Source: Betaproteobacteria bacterium (GTDB lineage: Bacteria > Pseudomonadota > Gammaproteobacteria > Burkholderiales > Burkholderiaceae_C). Taken from it: DNA of 64,000 nt. This document shows, piece by piece, positions 1-8,492 of this stretch. How positions within the stretch are numbered: the stretch's first letter is position 1; each line of letters opens with the position of its first letter. Where the stretch lies: the NCBI GenBank assembly GCA_947453725.1, contig CANGHH010000011.1, positions 62,001 through 126,000 on the forward strand, in the 5' to 3' direction. Both the position numbers and the translations under genes were made by a program. The notes under the pieces are model-generated. The model searched no databases, was not told the origin of the DNA, and was given only the letters and a program-made list of their open reading frames with translations.

Positions 1-20
1 CAAGCCTTTCCCCTGTTGAC

Positions 21-1346
21 GTGAATCAAAGCCGACGCGCCTGGCTGGCGTTGCCCTACCTGTTGCCCGCCGTGCTTCGGTCCCTGTTGCCGGGCGCCCT
101 GCCGCTGGCGGCGTTGAAGGCCCGTGCCGCCGCCGAGCCCGTCCGCATCGCCTTGATCGAAGCCTTGTCCGGGTCTTTCGCGAATGCCGGCGAGGCCGTC
201 TACCGCAATCTGCTGTGGGCCACCGAGCGCGTCAACCAGCGCGGCGGCGTGCGCGTGGCCGGCGTGCTGCGGCCGCTGCAGCTGCTTCGCTTTGACAGCC
301 AGGGCACGACCGAAGCCGCGCTGGCCCTGCTGCGTGGCGCGCTGGACGCGGGCATCAGCTTCATCGCCCAGGGCAACAGTTCGGCCACGGCGGCGGCGCT
401 GGTCGATGCGCTGGACAAGCACAACGCCCGCGAGCCGCAGCGCCGCGCCTTGCTGCTGAACTATTCGGCGGTCGACCCGGCGCTGACCAACGAACGCTGC
501 AGCTTCTGGCATTTCCGCTTCGACGCCCATGCCGACATGCGCCTGGACGCGCTGACCGACGTGCTGCGCGACGACCGCAGCCTGCAGCGCGTCTACCTCT
601 TCGGCCAGGACTACAGCTTCGGCCAGCAGTTTGCACAGACCGCGCGCCGCCTGGTCACGGCCAAGCGGCCAGACATCGCCATCGTCGGCGACGAACTGCA
701 CGCCCTGGGCAAGGTCAAGGATTTCCTGCCCTACGCCGCCAAGATCAAGGCCAGCGACGCGCAGGCGGTCCTGACGGGCAATTGGGGCAACGACCTGACG
801 CTGCTGGTGCGGGCGCTGCGCGAAGCCGGGTCGGACGCCAAGCTCTACACCTTCTACGGCAATGCGCTGGGCGCGCCGGCGGCCCTGGGCGATGCCGGCG
901 TCGGTCGCGTGCTGGCGGTGGCCGAGTGGCATCCGAACCTCGGCGGCCCGGCGTCCGAGGCCTTCTACGGCGCCTTCGTTCGCCGCTTCCCCGAAAGGCG
1001 TGAAGACTATGTCCACGTCCGCATGGCGGTGCTGGTCGAGATGCTGGCCCTGGCCATCGAGCGCGCCGGCAGCACCGAAGCCGCCTCGGTGGCGCAGGCG
1101 CTGGAAGGCGCGCGCTTCGACGGCCGCATGGCGGGCATGGCTGGTTTGACACTGCATCCGGCCGTGATGCGCGCTTCCGATCACCAACTGCTGCAGCCGC
1201 TGTTCGTCAGCGTGATGGAGCGCGCCGGCACAGCTGGCGTGCCGCACGAGGTCGAAGGCTCGGGCTACGGCTTCCGCACCGTGCGCAGCTATGACGCAGC
1301 GGCCCTGGCGCAGACACCGCGTTGCCGGATGGCCCGTCCCGCGTGA
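21..1346 (+). CDS. ABC transporter periplasmic substrate-binding protein (branched-chain amino acid type)
   Basis: This 441-residue protein begins at a GTG codon. Its N-terminus has Arg residues at 5-6, a long hydrophobic stretch and an Ala-rich cleavage region near residues 36-39, consistent with export. The mature part starts PVRIALIEALSGSFA and continues with a type 1 periplasmic-binding fold, including the family-typical RVYLFGQDYSFG segment. Proteins of this family capture amino acids, amides or urea for LivHMGF-type ABC importers. No permease or ATPase gene follows, so the transporter partner is upstream of the window or elsewhere. The substrate cannot be read from the sequence. Confidence 0.8.
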   Translation: MNQSRRAWLALPYLLPAVLRSLLPGALPLAALKARAAAEPVRIALIEALSGSFANAGEAVYRNLLWATERVNQRGGVRVAGVLRPLQLLRFDSQGTTEAALALLRGALDAGISFIAQGNSSATAAALVDALDKHNAREPQRRALLLNYSAVDPALTNERCSFWHFRFDAHADMRLDALTDVLRDDRSLQRVYLFGQDYSFGQQFAQTARRLVTAKRPDIAIVGDELHALGKVKDFLPYAAKIKASDAQAVLTGNWGNDLTLLVRALREAGSDAKLYTFYGNALGAPAALGDAGVGRVLAVAEWHPNLGGPASEAFYGAFVRRFPERREDYVHVRMAVLVEMLALAIERAGSTEAASVAQALEGARFDGRMAGMAGLTLHPAVMRASDHQLLQPLFVSVMERAGTAGVPHEVEGSGYGFRTVRSYDAAALAQTPRCRMARPA

Positions 1347-1348
1347 AT

Positions 1349-1409
1349 GCCGATTGACGCCGATTGACGCCGAATGAAGACCGAATGAAGACCGAATGAG
1401 ACCGACGGA
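1349..1409. repeat. Short tandem repeats between the binding protein and aminotransferase genes
   Basis: Three 10-bp units (GCCGATTGAC twice, then GCCGAATGAA) are followed by 11-bp units starting GACCGAATGA (two copies) and a degenerate GACCGACGGA. The array fills the gap between the two genes and runs into the ribosome-binding site ACGGAG of the aminotransferase. It also creates several ATG triplets ahead of the likely start. It looks like slippage-derived sequence, and copy number could vary between strains. Confidence 0.7.
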
Positions 1410-1416
1410 GAACCCC

Positions 1417-2577
1417 ATGCGCCACGCCATCCAAAACCTGCCCGGCTCGCAGATCCGCCTCGTGGCCAACGCCGGCCTGGGCCGCAGCGATGTGCTGCCC
1501 TTCTGGTTCGGCGAAAGCGACGAGGTCACGCCCGAAGCCATCCGACAGGCCGCTGCCGAATCGCTGGCGCGCGGCGAAACCTTCTACTCGCACAACCTCG
1601 GCCTGCCCGAACTGCGGGCGGCCATCGCCAGTTACTGCAGCGCGGCCCACGGCGCGGTGGATGTCGATCGCGTGGCCGTCACCTCGTCGGGTGTCACCGG
1701 CCTGATGCTGGCCATGCAGTTGCTGCTGGACGCGGGCGACGAGGTCGTCGCCGTCGTGCCGGTGTGGCCCAACCTCACCGCGCAGCCGGCGATCCTGGGC
1801 GCACGGGTGACGCGGGTCTCGCTGCGCCCGGTCGACGGCGCCTGGCGCCTGGACTTGCAAGAATTGCTGGCCGCGGTGACGCCGGCCACCCGCATGCTGC
1901 TGGTCAATTCGCCGAACAACCCGACCGGCTGGACGCTGAGCCACGCCGAGCAACAGCTGCTGCTGGACCACTGTCGCCGCACCGGCACCTGGATCGTCGC
2001 CGACGAGGTCTACGAGCGCATCCATTTCGAAGGTGGCGAAGCCGGCCGGCCGGCGGCGCCCAGTTTTCTGGACATCAGCAGCGCCGACGACCGCCTCGTC
2101 GTCGTCGGCAGCTTCAGCAAGAGTTTCCTGATGACAGGCTGGCGGCTGGGCTGGCTGGTGCTGCCGCGCGGCCAGATGGACGCGATGGGCAAGCTGCTGG
2201 AATTCAACAGTTCCTGCGCGCCGGTCTTCGTGCAGCGCGGCGGCCTGGCCGCGCTGGCCATGGCCGACACCCTCGTGCCCGATCTGGTGGCGCGCCTGAA
2301 AGGCTGCCGCGACACGCTGCTGGACGGCTTGCTGGTGCTGCCCGGCGTGCAGGTGGCCAAGCCGGTGGCGGGGCTGTATGCCTATTTCCGCATCGTCGGC
2401 GAAGACGACTCGCTGGCCTGCGCACAGCGCCTCGTCGCCGAGCACGGCTTGGGGCTGGCGCCTGGCGCCGCTTTCGGCGAGGAAGGGGAGGGCTGGCTGC
2501 GCTGGTGCTTCGCCTCGCGCGACCCGGCGCGGCTGCTGGAAGGGCTGAACCGGTTGCGCGGCGCCTTGCGGCTATAA
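1417..2577 (+). CDS. Pyridoxal-phosphate aminotransferase, class I/II
   Basis: A fold-type I aminotransferase of 386 residues. Hallmarks seen are the NSPNNPTGW motif, the VADEVYE segment whose Asp contacts the PLP pyridine nitrogen, and SFSKSFLMTGWRLGW, which holds the PLP-binding lysine. I chose ATG 1417 because ACGGAG lies six bases upstream. An in-frame ATG at 1396 lies inside a tandem repeat and lacks a ribosome-binding site. The closest general family is aspartate/aromatic aminotransferase, but the amino donor cannot be assigned. The rpsO promoter -10 box overlaps its stop codon. Confidence 0.85.
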   Translation: MRHAIQNLPGSQIRLVANAGLGRSDVLPFWFGESDEVTPEAIRQAAAESLARGETFYSHNLGLPELRAAIASYCSAAHGAVDVDRVAVTSSGVTGLMLAMQLLLDAGDEVVAVVPVWPNLTAQPAILGARVTRVSLRPVDGAWRLDLQELLAAVTPATRMLLVNSPNNPTGWTLSHAEQQLLLDHCRRTGTWIVADEVYERIHFEGGEAGRPAAPSFLDISSADDRLVVVGSFSKSFLMTGWRLGWLVLPRGQMDAMGKLLEFNSSCAPVFVQRGGLAALAMADTLVPDLVARLKGCRDTLLDGLLVLPGVQVAKPVAGLYAYFRIVGEDDSLACAQRLVAEHGLGLAPGAAFGEEGEGWLRWCFASRDPARLLEGLNRLRGALRL

Positions 2578-2578
2578 T
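2573..2578 (+). promoter_or_regulatory. Probable rpsO promoter -10 element
   Basis: A perfect TATAAT hexamer overlaps the TAA stop of the aminotransferase gene and lies about 210 bases upstream of rpsO. No good -35 box sits at the standard spacing (TTGCGC is only 13 bp away), so the call rests on the -10 and the position. The implied leader is about 200 nucleotides long and holds hairpins, fitting a regulated ribosomal-protein message. Confidence 0.5.
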
Positions 2579-2763
2579 TGGGTGTTCCCTGCGGGTCGGC
2601 TTGCGCAGACCGACAGGGAAATGGAATTGCAGAGCAATGCAGGAATTGCAGCGCGCTGCAAGCAAGCACGGCGTCGGTCGGTTTCACTGATGTCCGCAAG
2701 TAACCCCGGAAACCTTCAGGCAGGACGGCAATCTCCCGACATGATGGGCGCGTCCGCTGGCGG

Positions 2764-2786
2764 TTTTCCACGATCCCACTGGAAAA
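2764..2786 (+). promoter_or_regulatory. Hairpin enclosing the rpsO ribosome-binding site
   Basis: The arms TTTTCCA (2764-2770) and TGGAAAA (2780-2786) are perfect complements around a 9-base loop. The right arm contains the only Shine-Dalgarno-like GGA and ends three bases before the rpsO ATG. Folding would hide the ribosome-binding site. S15 represses its own translation through leader structures in several phyla, and the structures differ between phyla. This hairpin is a candidate element for that control; the binding itself is inference. Confidence 0.5.
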
Positions 2787-2789
2787 CAA

Positions 2790-3059
2790 ATGCCCCTTAC
2801 CCTCGCCACTGTTGCTGAAGTCGTCAAGACCCACGCCCGCGGTCCTGCCGACACCGGCAGCCCTGAAGTTCAAGTTGCGCTGCTGACCACGCGCATCAAC
2901 GAGCTGACCCCGCACTTCAAGCTGCACCTGAAAGACCACCATGGCCGCCGCGGCCTGCTGAAGATGGTCAACGCGCGCAAGCGCCTGCTGGCCTACCTGA
3001 AGGACCGCGACGCCGAGCGCTACACCGCGCTGATCGCCAAACTCGGCTTGCGCAAGTAA
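2790..3059 (+). CDS. rpsO: 30S ribosomal protein S15
   Basis: An 89-residue protein of the exact S15 length. It contains the conserved [13 protein letters not shown] and [19 protein letters not shown] signatures that contact the 16S rRNA central domain. S15 is a primary assembly protein of the small subunit platform. It is followed by pnp, the same order as in most proteobacteria, and probably shares its transcript. The start ATG is fixed by the conserved N-terminus ([10 protein letters not shown]), although its ribosome-binding site lies in a hairpin. Confidence 0.97.
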   Translation: MPLTLATVAEVVKTHARGPADTGSPEVQVALLTTRINELTPHFKLHLKDHHGRRGLLKMVNARKRLLAYLKDRDAERYTALIAKLGLRK

Positions 3060-3136
3060 GTTTGCACGATGGGGTCGCCGCCGCGTGGTGGCCTCCCCGC
3101 ACCGCATGTTCCAACAACGGGCCGCATTGGCTGTGT

Positions 3137-3175
3137 CATTCCACCGGTTTCCCGCGCAGGGCAACCGGTGGAATG
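3137..3175 (+). promoter_or_regulatory. Long perfect hairpin in the pnp leader (candidate RNase III/PNPase autocontrol site)
   Basis: The arms CATTCCACCGGTT (3137-3149) and AACCGGTGGAATG (3163-3175) form an uninterrupted 13-bp stem with a 13-base loop, between rpsO and pnp. In Escherichia coli the pnp leader folds into a stem that RNase III cuts and PNPase then attacks, giving autorepression. Position and stem length match that arrangement. There is no U-tract, which argues against a simple terminator. The mechanism here is inferred by analogy. Confidence 0.6.
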
Positions 3176-3212
3176 GCATTGCGCTGCCCACTCACACAGA
3201 GGAAGACATCGC

Positions 3213-5510
3213 ATGAGCATGTTCAAGAAAGTCACCAAGACCTTCCAGTGGGGCCAGCACACGGTCACGCTGGAAACCGGCGAAATCGCGCGTCAGTCGA
3301 CCGGCGCCGTGATGGTCAGCATGAACGACACCGTGGTCCTCGCCACGGTCGTCGCCAAGAACGAAGTCAAGGCCGGCCAGGATTTCTTCCCGCTGACCGT
3401 CGACTACATCGAGAAGACCTATGCCGCCGGCAAGATCCCCGGCAGCTTCTTCAAGCGCGAAGGCCGCCCGAGCGAGCTGGAAACGCTGACCAGCCGCCTG
3501 ATCGACCGACCGCTGCGCCCCTTGTTCCCGGAAGGCTTCCTCAATGAGGTCCAGGTCGTCGTGCACGTGCTGAGCCTGAACTCCGAAGTGCAGGCCGACA
3601 TCGCCGCGCTGATCGGTTCCAGCGCGGCCATGGCCATCAGCGGCCTGCCGTTCAACGGCCCCGTGGGTGCCGCCCGCGTCGGCTACATCAACGGCGAATA
3701 CGTGCTGAACCCGGGCCAGACCCAGCTGCTGGGCAGCAAGATGGACCTGGTGGTCGCCGGCACCGAAGCCGCCGTGCTGATGGTGGAATCGGAAGCCGAC
3801 CAGCTGTCGGAAGAGATCATGCTGGGCGCCGTGGTCTTCGGCCACGAGCAGAGCAAGATCGCCATCAACGCCATCAACGAGCTGGTGCGGGACGCCGGCA
3901 AGGCCGACTGGCCGTGGGCCGCGCCGGCCAAGGACGAAGCCTTCATCGCCAAGGTCACCGAGCTGGCCGAAGGGCCGCTGCGCGCCGCCTACCAGATCCG
4001 CAGCAAGCAGGCCCGCACGCAAGCCTGCCGCAGCGCCACGTCCGACGTGATGGCCGCGCTGAAGGCCGAAGGCGCTGCCTTCGACAAGGTGGCTGTGGAA
4101 GGCCTGCTGTTCGAGATCGAGGCGCGCATCGTTCGCAGCCAGATCCTGGCCGGCGAGCCGCGCATCGACGGCCGCGACACGCGCACCGTGCGCGCCATCG
4201 AGATCCGCAACAGCGTGTTGCCGCGCACCCACGGTTCTTCGCTGTTCACGCGCGGCGAGACGCAGGCGCTGGTCGCCGTCACGCTGGGCACCGAACGCGA
4301 CGCGCAGCGCATCGACGCGCTGGCTGGCGAGTTCACCGACAACTTCATGCTGCACTACAACATGCCCCCGTTCGCCACCGGTGAAACGGGTCGCGTGGGT
4401 TCGCCGAAGCGGCGCGAGATCGGCCACGGCCGCCTCGCCAAGCGCGCGCTGATCGCCGTGCTGCCGACCAAGGAAGATTTCCCGTACACCATCCGCGTGG
4501 TGTCGGAAATCACCGAATCCAACGGCTCGTCGTCGATGGCTTCGGTCTGCGGCGGCTGCCTGTCGATGCTCGACGCTGGCGTGCCCCTGAAGGCCCACGT
4601 GGCCGGCATCGCGATGGGCCTGATCAAGGAAGGCAACCGCTTCGCCGTGCTGACCGACATCCTGGGTGATGAGGACCACCTCGGCGACATGGACTTCAAG
4701 GTGGCCGGCACCAACGGTGGCATCACCGCGCTGCAGATGGACATCAAGATCCAGGGCATCACCAAGGAAATCATGCAGGTGGCACTGGCGCAGGCCAAGG
4801 AAGCGCGTCTGCACATCCTGGACAAGATGGTGGAAGCCGTCGGCGGCGCCAAGACCGAGGTCAGCCAGTTCGCCCCGCGCCTCTACACGATGAAGATCAA
4901 CCCGGAGAAGATCCGCGACATCATCGGCAAGGGCGGCGCCACCATCCGCGCGCTGACCGAGGAAACCGGCTGCACCATCGACATCGGTGAAGACGGCACC
5001 ATCACGATCGCCAGCACCGACGCCGACAAGGCCGAGAACGCCAAGAAGCGCATCGCCGAGATCACCGCGGAGGCCGAAATCGGCAAGGTCTACGAAGGCC
5101 CGATCACCAAGATCCTCGACTTCGGCGCCCTGGTCAACATCCTGCCCGGCAAGGACGGCCTGCTGCACATCAGCCAGATCGCCCACCAGCGTGTCGAGAA
5201 CGTCACCGACTTCCTGCACGAAGGCCAGATCGTCAAGGTCAAGGTCATGGAAACCGACGAGAAGGGCCGCATCAAGCTGAGCATGAAGGCGCTGATCGAG
5301 CGTCCGGAAGGCATGCCGGAAGAGCGCTTCGAGCCGCGTGGCGACCGTCCGCCGCGCCGTGACCGCGACGACCGTCCGCCACGTCGTGACCGTGACGACC
5401 GCCCGCGCCGTGAAGCCGCGCCGGTCGAAGGGGGCCATGAAGCACCGGCAGTGCCGACTGCTGCGCCCGAGGCCGCGCCGGCCGAGACCACGCCCAAGCA
5501 GGGCGAGTGA
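3213..5510 (+). CDS. pnp: Polyribonucleotide nucleotidyltransferase (PNPase)
   Basis: A 765-residue 3'-to-5' phosphorolytic exoribonuclease with two RNase PH-like domains, a KH domain ([17 protein letters not shown]) and an S1 domain ([18 protein letters not shown]). The catalytic-core signature [13 protein letters not shown] is present. I chose ATG 3213 because AGAGGA precedes it and the protein then begins [14 protein letters not shown]. The frame stays open upstream through the leader hairpin, which I take as non-coding. The C-terminus is an Arg/Asp-rich tail with a duplicated nine-residue unit, beyond the usual S1 end. It may aid RNA or degradosome contacts, but this is inference. Confidence 0.97.
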   Translation: MSMFKKVTKTFQWGQHTVTLETGEIARQSTGAVMVSMNDTVVLATVVAKNEVKAGQDFFPLTVDYIEKTYAAGKIPGSFFKREGRPSELETLTSRLIDRPLRPLFPEGFLNEVQVVVHVLSLNSEVQADIAALIGSSAAMAISGLPFNGPVGAARVGYINGEYVLNPGQTQLLGSKMDLVVAGTEAAVLMVESEADQLSEEIMLGAVVFGHEQSKIAINAINELVRDAGKADWPWAAPAKDEAFIAKVTELAEGPLRAAYQIRSKQARTQACRSATSDVMAALKAEGAAFDKVAVEGLLFEIEARIVRSQILAGEPRIDGRDTRTVRAIEIRNSVLPRTHGSSLFTRGETQALVAVTLGTERDAQRIDALAGEFTDNFMLHYNMPPFATGETGRVGSPKRREIGHGRLAKRALIAVLPTKEDFPYTIRVVSEITESNGSSSMASVCGGCLSMLDAGVPLKAHVAGIAMGLIKEGNRFAVLTDILGDEDHLGDMDFKVAGTNGGITALQMDIKIQGITKEIMQVALAQAKEARLHILDKMVEAVGGAKTEVSQFAPRLYTMKINPEKIRDIIGKGGATIRALTEETGCTIDIGEDGTITIASTDADKAENAKKRIAEITAEAEIGKVYEGPITKILDFGALVNILPGKDGLLHISQIAHQRVENVTDFLHEGQIVKVKVMETDEKGRIKLSMKALIERPEGMPEERFEPRGDRPPRRDRDDRPPRRDRDDRPRREAAPVEGGHEAPAVPTAAPEAAPAETTPKQGE
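5343..5396 (+). repeat. 27-bp coding tandem repeat in the pnp tail
   Basis: Two adjacent 27-bp units each encode DRPPRRDRD, and a partial third unit (DRPRR) follows. The copies differ at several third positions, so the repeat is not a fresh duplication. It gives PNPase a charged, probably disordered tail. Confidence 0.7.
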
Positions 5511-5527
5511 GCCAGGCGGGCCGACCC

Positions 5528-6517
5528 ATGCGTGCGATCGAAATCACGGCCCCCGGCGGGCCCGAAGTCCTGCAAGCCTGCGAGCGGCCGGCGCCGGTGC
5601 CCAAAGCCGGTGAGTTGCTGATCGCCGTGCAGGCTTCGGGCATCAACCGCCCGGACGTTCTGCAACGCAAGGGCCTGTACCCGATGCCGCCGGGCGTCTC
5701 CGACCTGCCGGGTCTGGAGATCGCCGGCACGGTGGCGGGCGGTTCGGCTGAAGACCTGGCCGTCGCGGGCCTGGCCCTCGGTGACGCCGTCTGTGCGCTG
5801 GTCGCCGGTGGCGGCTACGCCGAGTTCTGCGTGGCCCCTGCCGGGCAGTGCCTGCCCGTTCCCAGGGGCCTGACGATGATCGAGGCAGCCAGCCTGCCCG
5901 AGACCTGCTTCACCGTCTGGCAGAACGTGTTCAGCATTGCCAGACTGCAAGCCGGCGAGACGCTGCTGGTGCAGGGCGGTTCGAGCGGCATCGGCGTCAC
6001 CGCCATCCAGCTGGCCAAGGCCCTGGGGGCGCAGGTCATCGTCACCGCTGGCAGCGACGCGAAGTGCGCCGCCTGCCTGGCCATCGGCGCCGACCACGCG
6101 ATCAACTACCGCACACAGGACTTCGCCACCGAGGTCAAGCGCATCACGGGCGGCAAAGGCGCCAACGTGATCCTCGACATGGTCGCCGGCGACTACCTGG
6201 GCCGTGAATTCGCCTGCGCCGCCGAAGACGGCCGCATCGCGGTGATCGCGGTGCAGGGCGGCACGGCCAGCCAGATCGACGCGGGCCTGCTGCTGCGCAA
6301 GCGGCTCACGCTGACCGGTTCCACCCTGCGCCCGCGCACGGTGGCCTACAAGACCGTCATCGCGCAAGAACTCAAGGCCCAGGCCTGGCCCCTGATCGAA
6401 TCCGGTCGCGTCAAGCCGGTGATCCACCAGGTCTTCGCTGCCGACAAGGCGGCCGAAGCGCACGCGCTGATGGAGTCCAGCACGCACGTCGGCAAGATCG
6501 TGTTGAGCTGGGTCTGA
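5528..6517 (+). CDS. NAD(P)H quinone oxidoreductase (zinc-free MDR family, PIG3-like)
   Basis: A 329-residue medium-chain dehydrogenase/reductase. It starts MRAIEITAPGGPEVL and carries the quinone-reductase landmarks GINRPDVLQRKGLYP and a nucleotide-binding loop VQGGSSGIGVTAIQLAK. Structural-zinc cysteine clusters are absent, as in quinone oxidoreductases. A GTG at 5507 overlaps the pnp stop and would add seven residues. ATG 5528 gives the family-typical N-terminus and is preferred. It lies between pnp and tpiA, 10 bases from tpiA, so the genes are probably cotranscribed. Confidence 0.88.
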   Translation: MRAIEITAPGGPEVLQACERPAPVPKAGELLIAVQASGINRPDVLQRKGLYPMPPGVSDLPGLEIAGTVAGGSAEDLAVAGLALGDAVCALVAGGGYAEFCVAPAGQCLPVPRGLTMIEAASLPETCFTVWQNVFSIARLQAGETLLVQGGSSGIGVTAIQLAKALGAQVIVTAGSDAKCAACLAIGADHAINYRTQDFATEVKRITGGKGANVILDMVAGDYLGREFACAAEDGRIAVIAVQGGTASQIDAGLLLRKRLTLTGSTLRPRTVAYKTVIAQELKAQAWPLIESGRVKPVIHQVFAADKAAEAHALMESSTHVGKIVLSWV

Positions 6518-6527
6518 GGAGCCTGTG

Positions 6528-7268
6528 ATGAGACGCAAACTGGTCGTTGGCAACTGGAAGATGCACGGCAGCCGCCCGGCGAATGCCGACTTGCTGAGTG
6601 CGCTGCGCGGCGGGCGGCCTTACACCGCCACCGTGGCGGTGTGCGTGCCTTTCGTCTACCTCAGCGAGACGGCAGCCACGCTGGCCGGCAGCGACATCCA
6701 TTGGGGCGCACAGGACGTGTCGGCCCACGCCCAGGGCGCCTACACGGGCGAGGTCTCTGCAGCCATGCTGGCCGAAGCGGGTTGCCGCTACGCGCTGGTC
6801 GGTCATTCCGAACGGCGGGCGCTGCACGCCGAGAGCGACATGCTGGTCGCGCAGAAGGCGCAAGCCGCGCTGGCCTGCGGCGTGACACCCATCGTCTGCG
6901 TCGGCGAAACCCTGGCCGAACGGGAATCCGGGCTGACCGAGGCGGTGGTCAAGCGCCAGCTGTCGGCTGTCATCCACCAGCTGACCCACTGCGCGGCCGA
7001 GATGGTCGTGGCCTACGAGCCCGTCTGGGCCATCGGCACCGGCCTGACTGCCACGCCCGAACAGGCGCAAGCGGTGCATGCCGTGCTGCGCGCGCAGCTG
7101 CAGGCGGCCACGGGCCACGGCCAGACCATGACCATCCTCTACGGCGGCAGCGTCAAGCCCGACAACGCCGCCACGCTGTTCGCTCAGCCCGACATCGACG
7201 GCGGCCTGATTGGCGGCGCGTCGCTGAAGGCGAGTGACTTCATCGCCATCTGCCGCGCAGCGCACTGA
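6528..7268 (+). CDS. tpiA: Triosephosphate isomerase
   Basis: A 246-residue TIM barrel that interconverts dihydroxyacetone phosphate and glyceraldehyde 3-phosphate. Catalytic residues are visible: Lys in GNWKMHGS near residue 11, His93 in LVGHSERR, and Glu164 in AYEPVWAIGTG. The phosphate loop YGGSVKPDN is intact. ATG 6528 has GAGGA seven bases upstream and is preferred over a GTG three bases earlier. The gene is followed by secG, a common bacterial pairing. Confidence 0.97.
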   Translation: MRRKLVVGNWKMHGSRPANADLLSALRGGRPYTATVAVCVPFVYLSETAATLAGSDIHWGAQDVSAHAQGAYTGEVSAAMLAEAGCRYALVGHSERRALHAESDMLVAQKAQAALACGVTPIVCVGETLAERESGLTEAVVKRQLSAVIHQLTHCAAEMVVAYEPVWAIGTGLTATPEQAQAVHAVLRAQLQAATGHGQTMTILYGGSVKPDNAATLFAQPDIDGGLIGGASLKASDFIAICRAAH

Positions 7269-7318
7269 GCCCGCGCTGCACGGCACCCAACTGATTCGAT
7301 ACCCGGAGTTTTCTCATC

Positions 7319-7738
7319 ATGCAAATCTGGATGACCTTGATCCTGGCCGTGCAGCTGCTGTCCGCGCTGGCGATGATCGGCCTCGTGCTGCTCCAGCACG
7401 GCAAGGGCGCCGACATGGGTGCGTCCTTCGGCAGCGGCGCTTCGGGCAGCCTGTTCGGGGCCAGCGGCAGCGCCAACTTCATGTCGCGTTTCACGGCGAT
7501 CCTGGCCACCGTGTTCTTCGTCTGCACCTTGACCTTGACCTACCTGAGCAACAGCGCCGGCGGCCGCGGCACCACCGGTGGCAGCGTGCTCGACCGCGCA
7601 GCGCCGGCGGCTTCGGCCCCGGCCAGCGCGCCGGCCCTGGGTTCGATCCCCGGTGCGGTGCCGGCACCGACGGCAAGCCCGGTGCCCCAGCCGATCGCGG
7701 CGCCGGCTGCGACGGGCTCTTCAGCATCGCCGAAGTAG
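7319..7738 (+). CDS. secG: Preprotein translocase subunit SecG
   Basis: A 139-residue inner-membrane protein with two transmembrane helices (about residues 4-24 and 56-77). Between them is the SecG loop QHGKGADMGASFGSG. A Pro/Ala-rich C-terminal tail of about 60 residues is typical of beta- and gammaproteobacterial SecG. It associates with SecYE and aids protein export. It ends the pnp-side gene string, and a tRNA gene follows. Confidence 0.95.
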   Translation: MQIWMTLILAVQLLSALAMIGLVLLQHGKGADMGASFGSGASGSLFGASGSANFMSRFTAILATVFFVCTLTLTYLSNSAGGRGTTGGSVLDRAAPAASAPASAPALGSIPGAVPAPTASPVPQPIAAPAATGSSASPK

Positions 7739-7772
7739 TCGCGTCAAGGGCGGAAAGCCCTAGATTTGGCGC

Positions 7773-7778
7773 TAGAAT
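7773..7778 (+). promoter_or_regulatory. Possible tRNA-Leu promoter -10 element
   Basis: TAGAAT matches the -10 consensus at five of six positions and lies about 70 bases ahead of the tRNA. A weak hairpin (AGGGC/GCCCT, 7747-7761) just upstream could partly terminate the secG transcript. No convincing -35 box is visible, so the tRNA might instead be processed from secG read-through. Confidence 0.3.
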
Positions 7779-7844
7779 TCGAAGTTGTCCGGCGCGCATC
7801 AATGTCGCGCCAGCCGGGCGATCTTCAGGGAAAAGTGACGTCGG

Positions 7845-7929
7845 GCCGACGTGGTGAAATTGGTAGACACGCTATCTTGAGGGGGTAGTGGCGAAAGCTG
7901 TGCGAGTTCGAGTCTCGCCGTCGGCACCA
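7845..7929 (+). tRNA. tRNA-Leu (anticodon GAG)
   Basis: The seven-base acceptor arms GCCGACG (7845-7851) and CGTCGGC (7919-7925) pair perfectly. Discriminator A and an encoded CCA follow. The anticodon loop TTGAGGG is closed by CTATC/GGTAG and gives GAG, reading CUU/CUC leucine codons. A long variable arm, as in class II tRNAs, and the T-loop motif GTTCGAGTC are present. It lies between secG and nuoA, as in many betaproteobacteria. Confidence 0.96.
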
Positions 7930-8015
7930 ACAGGATTTGAGTCCGTATCGGATGGGGCCGAACAGCCCGGACCGGCGGCCACTGCGCAGTGAACAGGCGC
8001 TTGATAAGAGAAGTG

Positions 8016-8066
8016 AAGCGCGCCCGTTGCGACCGCCCCGAAGCGGTCAGCCCGGCGCGCTTTTTT
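8016..8066 (+). terminator. Rho-independent terminator after tRNA-Leu
   Basis: An outer stem AAGCGCGCC (8016-8024) pairs with GGCGCGCTT (8054-8062). Nested inside is a second stem, GACCGC (8031-8036) with GCGGTC (8043-8048). A run of six T residues follows the outer stem. It separates the tRNA transcript from the nuo operon, so nuoA needs its own promoter in the roughly 40 bases that remain or must rely on read-through. Confidence 0.85.
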
Positions 8067-8103
8067 GTGGCTATTGCGTAAATGACCGGACGCTGACAAC
8101 TCC

Positions 8104-8463
8104 ATGGACCTGCAACCCTATCTGCCGGTGATCCTGTTCATCCTCGTCGGGGTGGGCGTGGGTGTGGCGCCGCAATTGATCGGTTTCATCTTCGGCCCCA
8201 ACCGACCTGACGCGGCCAAGAACAGCCCCTACGAATGCGGCTTCGAGGCCTTCGAGGACGCGCGCATGAAGTTCGATGTGCGCTATTACCTGGTCGCCAT
8301 CCTCTTCATCCTGTTTGACCTGGAAATTGCTTTCCTGTTCCCCTGGGCCGTGGCGCTGCGCGACATCGGGGCGTCAGGCTTCTGGGCGATGATGATTTTC
8401 CTGACCATCCTCGTGGTGGGCTTCATTTACGAATGGAAGAAGGGCGCCCTCGATTGGGAATGA
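8104..8463 (+). CDS. nuoA: NADH-quinone oxidoreductase subunit A
   Basis: A 119-residue membrane subunit of complex I with three transmembrane helices. It has the conserved loop segment [23 protein letters not shown], whose Cys and acidic residues lie near the quinone channel. It opens the 14-gene nuo operon. The ATG has no strong Shine-Dalgarno sequence, but the N-terminus MDLQPYLPV matches betaproteobacterial NuoA. Confidence 0.96.
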   Translation: MDLQPYLPVILFILVGVGVGVAPQLIGFIFGPNRPDAAKNSPYECGFEAFEDARMKFDVRYYLVAILFILFDLEIAFLFPWAVALRDIGASGFWAMMIFLTILVVGFIYEWKKGALDWE

Positions 8464-8492
8464 CTGATTTCCAACCGGAGCACTGAACACAC

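Noticed and set aside
2582..2818. A 78-codon frame through the rpsO leader
   Set aside because: It overlaps the rpsO start in another frame and lies over RNA hairpins; nothing supports translation.
3192..5438. A 748-codon open frame on the minus strand opposite pnp
   Set aside because: It is a shadow of the GC-rich pnp codons; the translation is His/Gln/Asp-rich low-complexity sequence without any domain.
5507..5527. GTG 5507 as the start of the quinone oxidoreductase
   Set aside because: The extra seven residues are not family-like, and ATG 5528 gives the expected N-terminus, although the GTG overlap with pnp would allow coupling.
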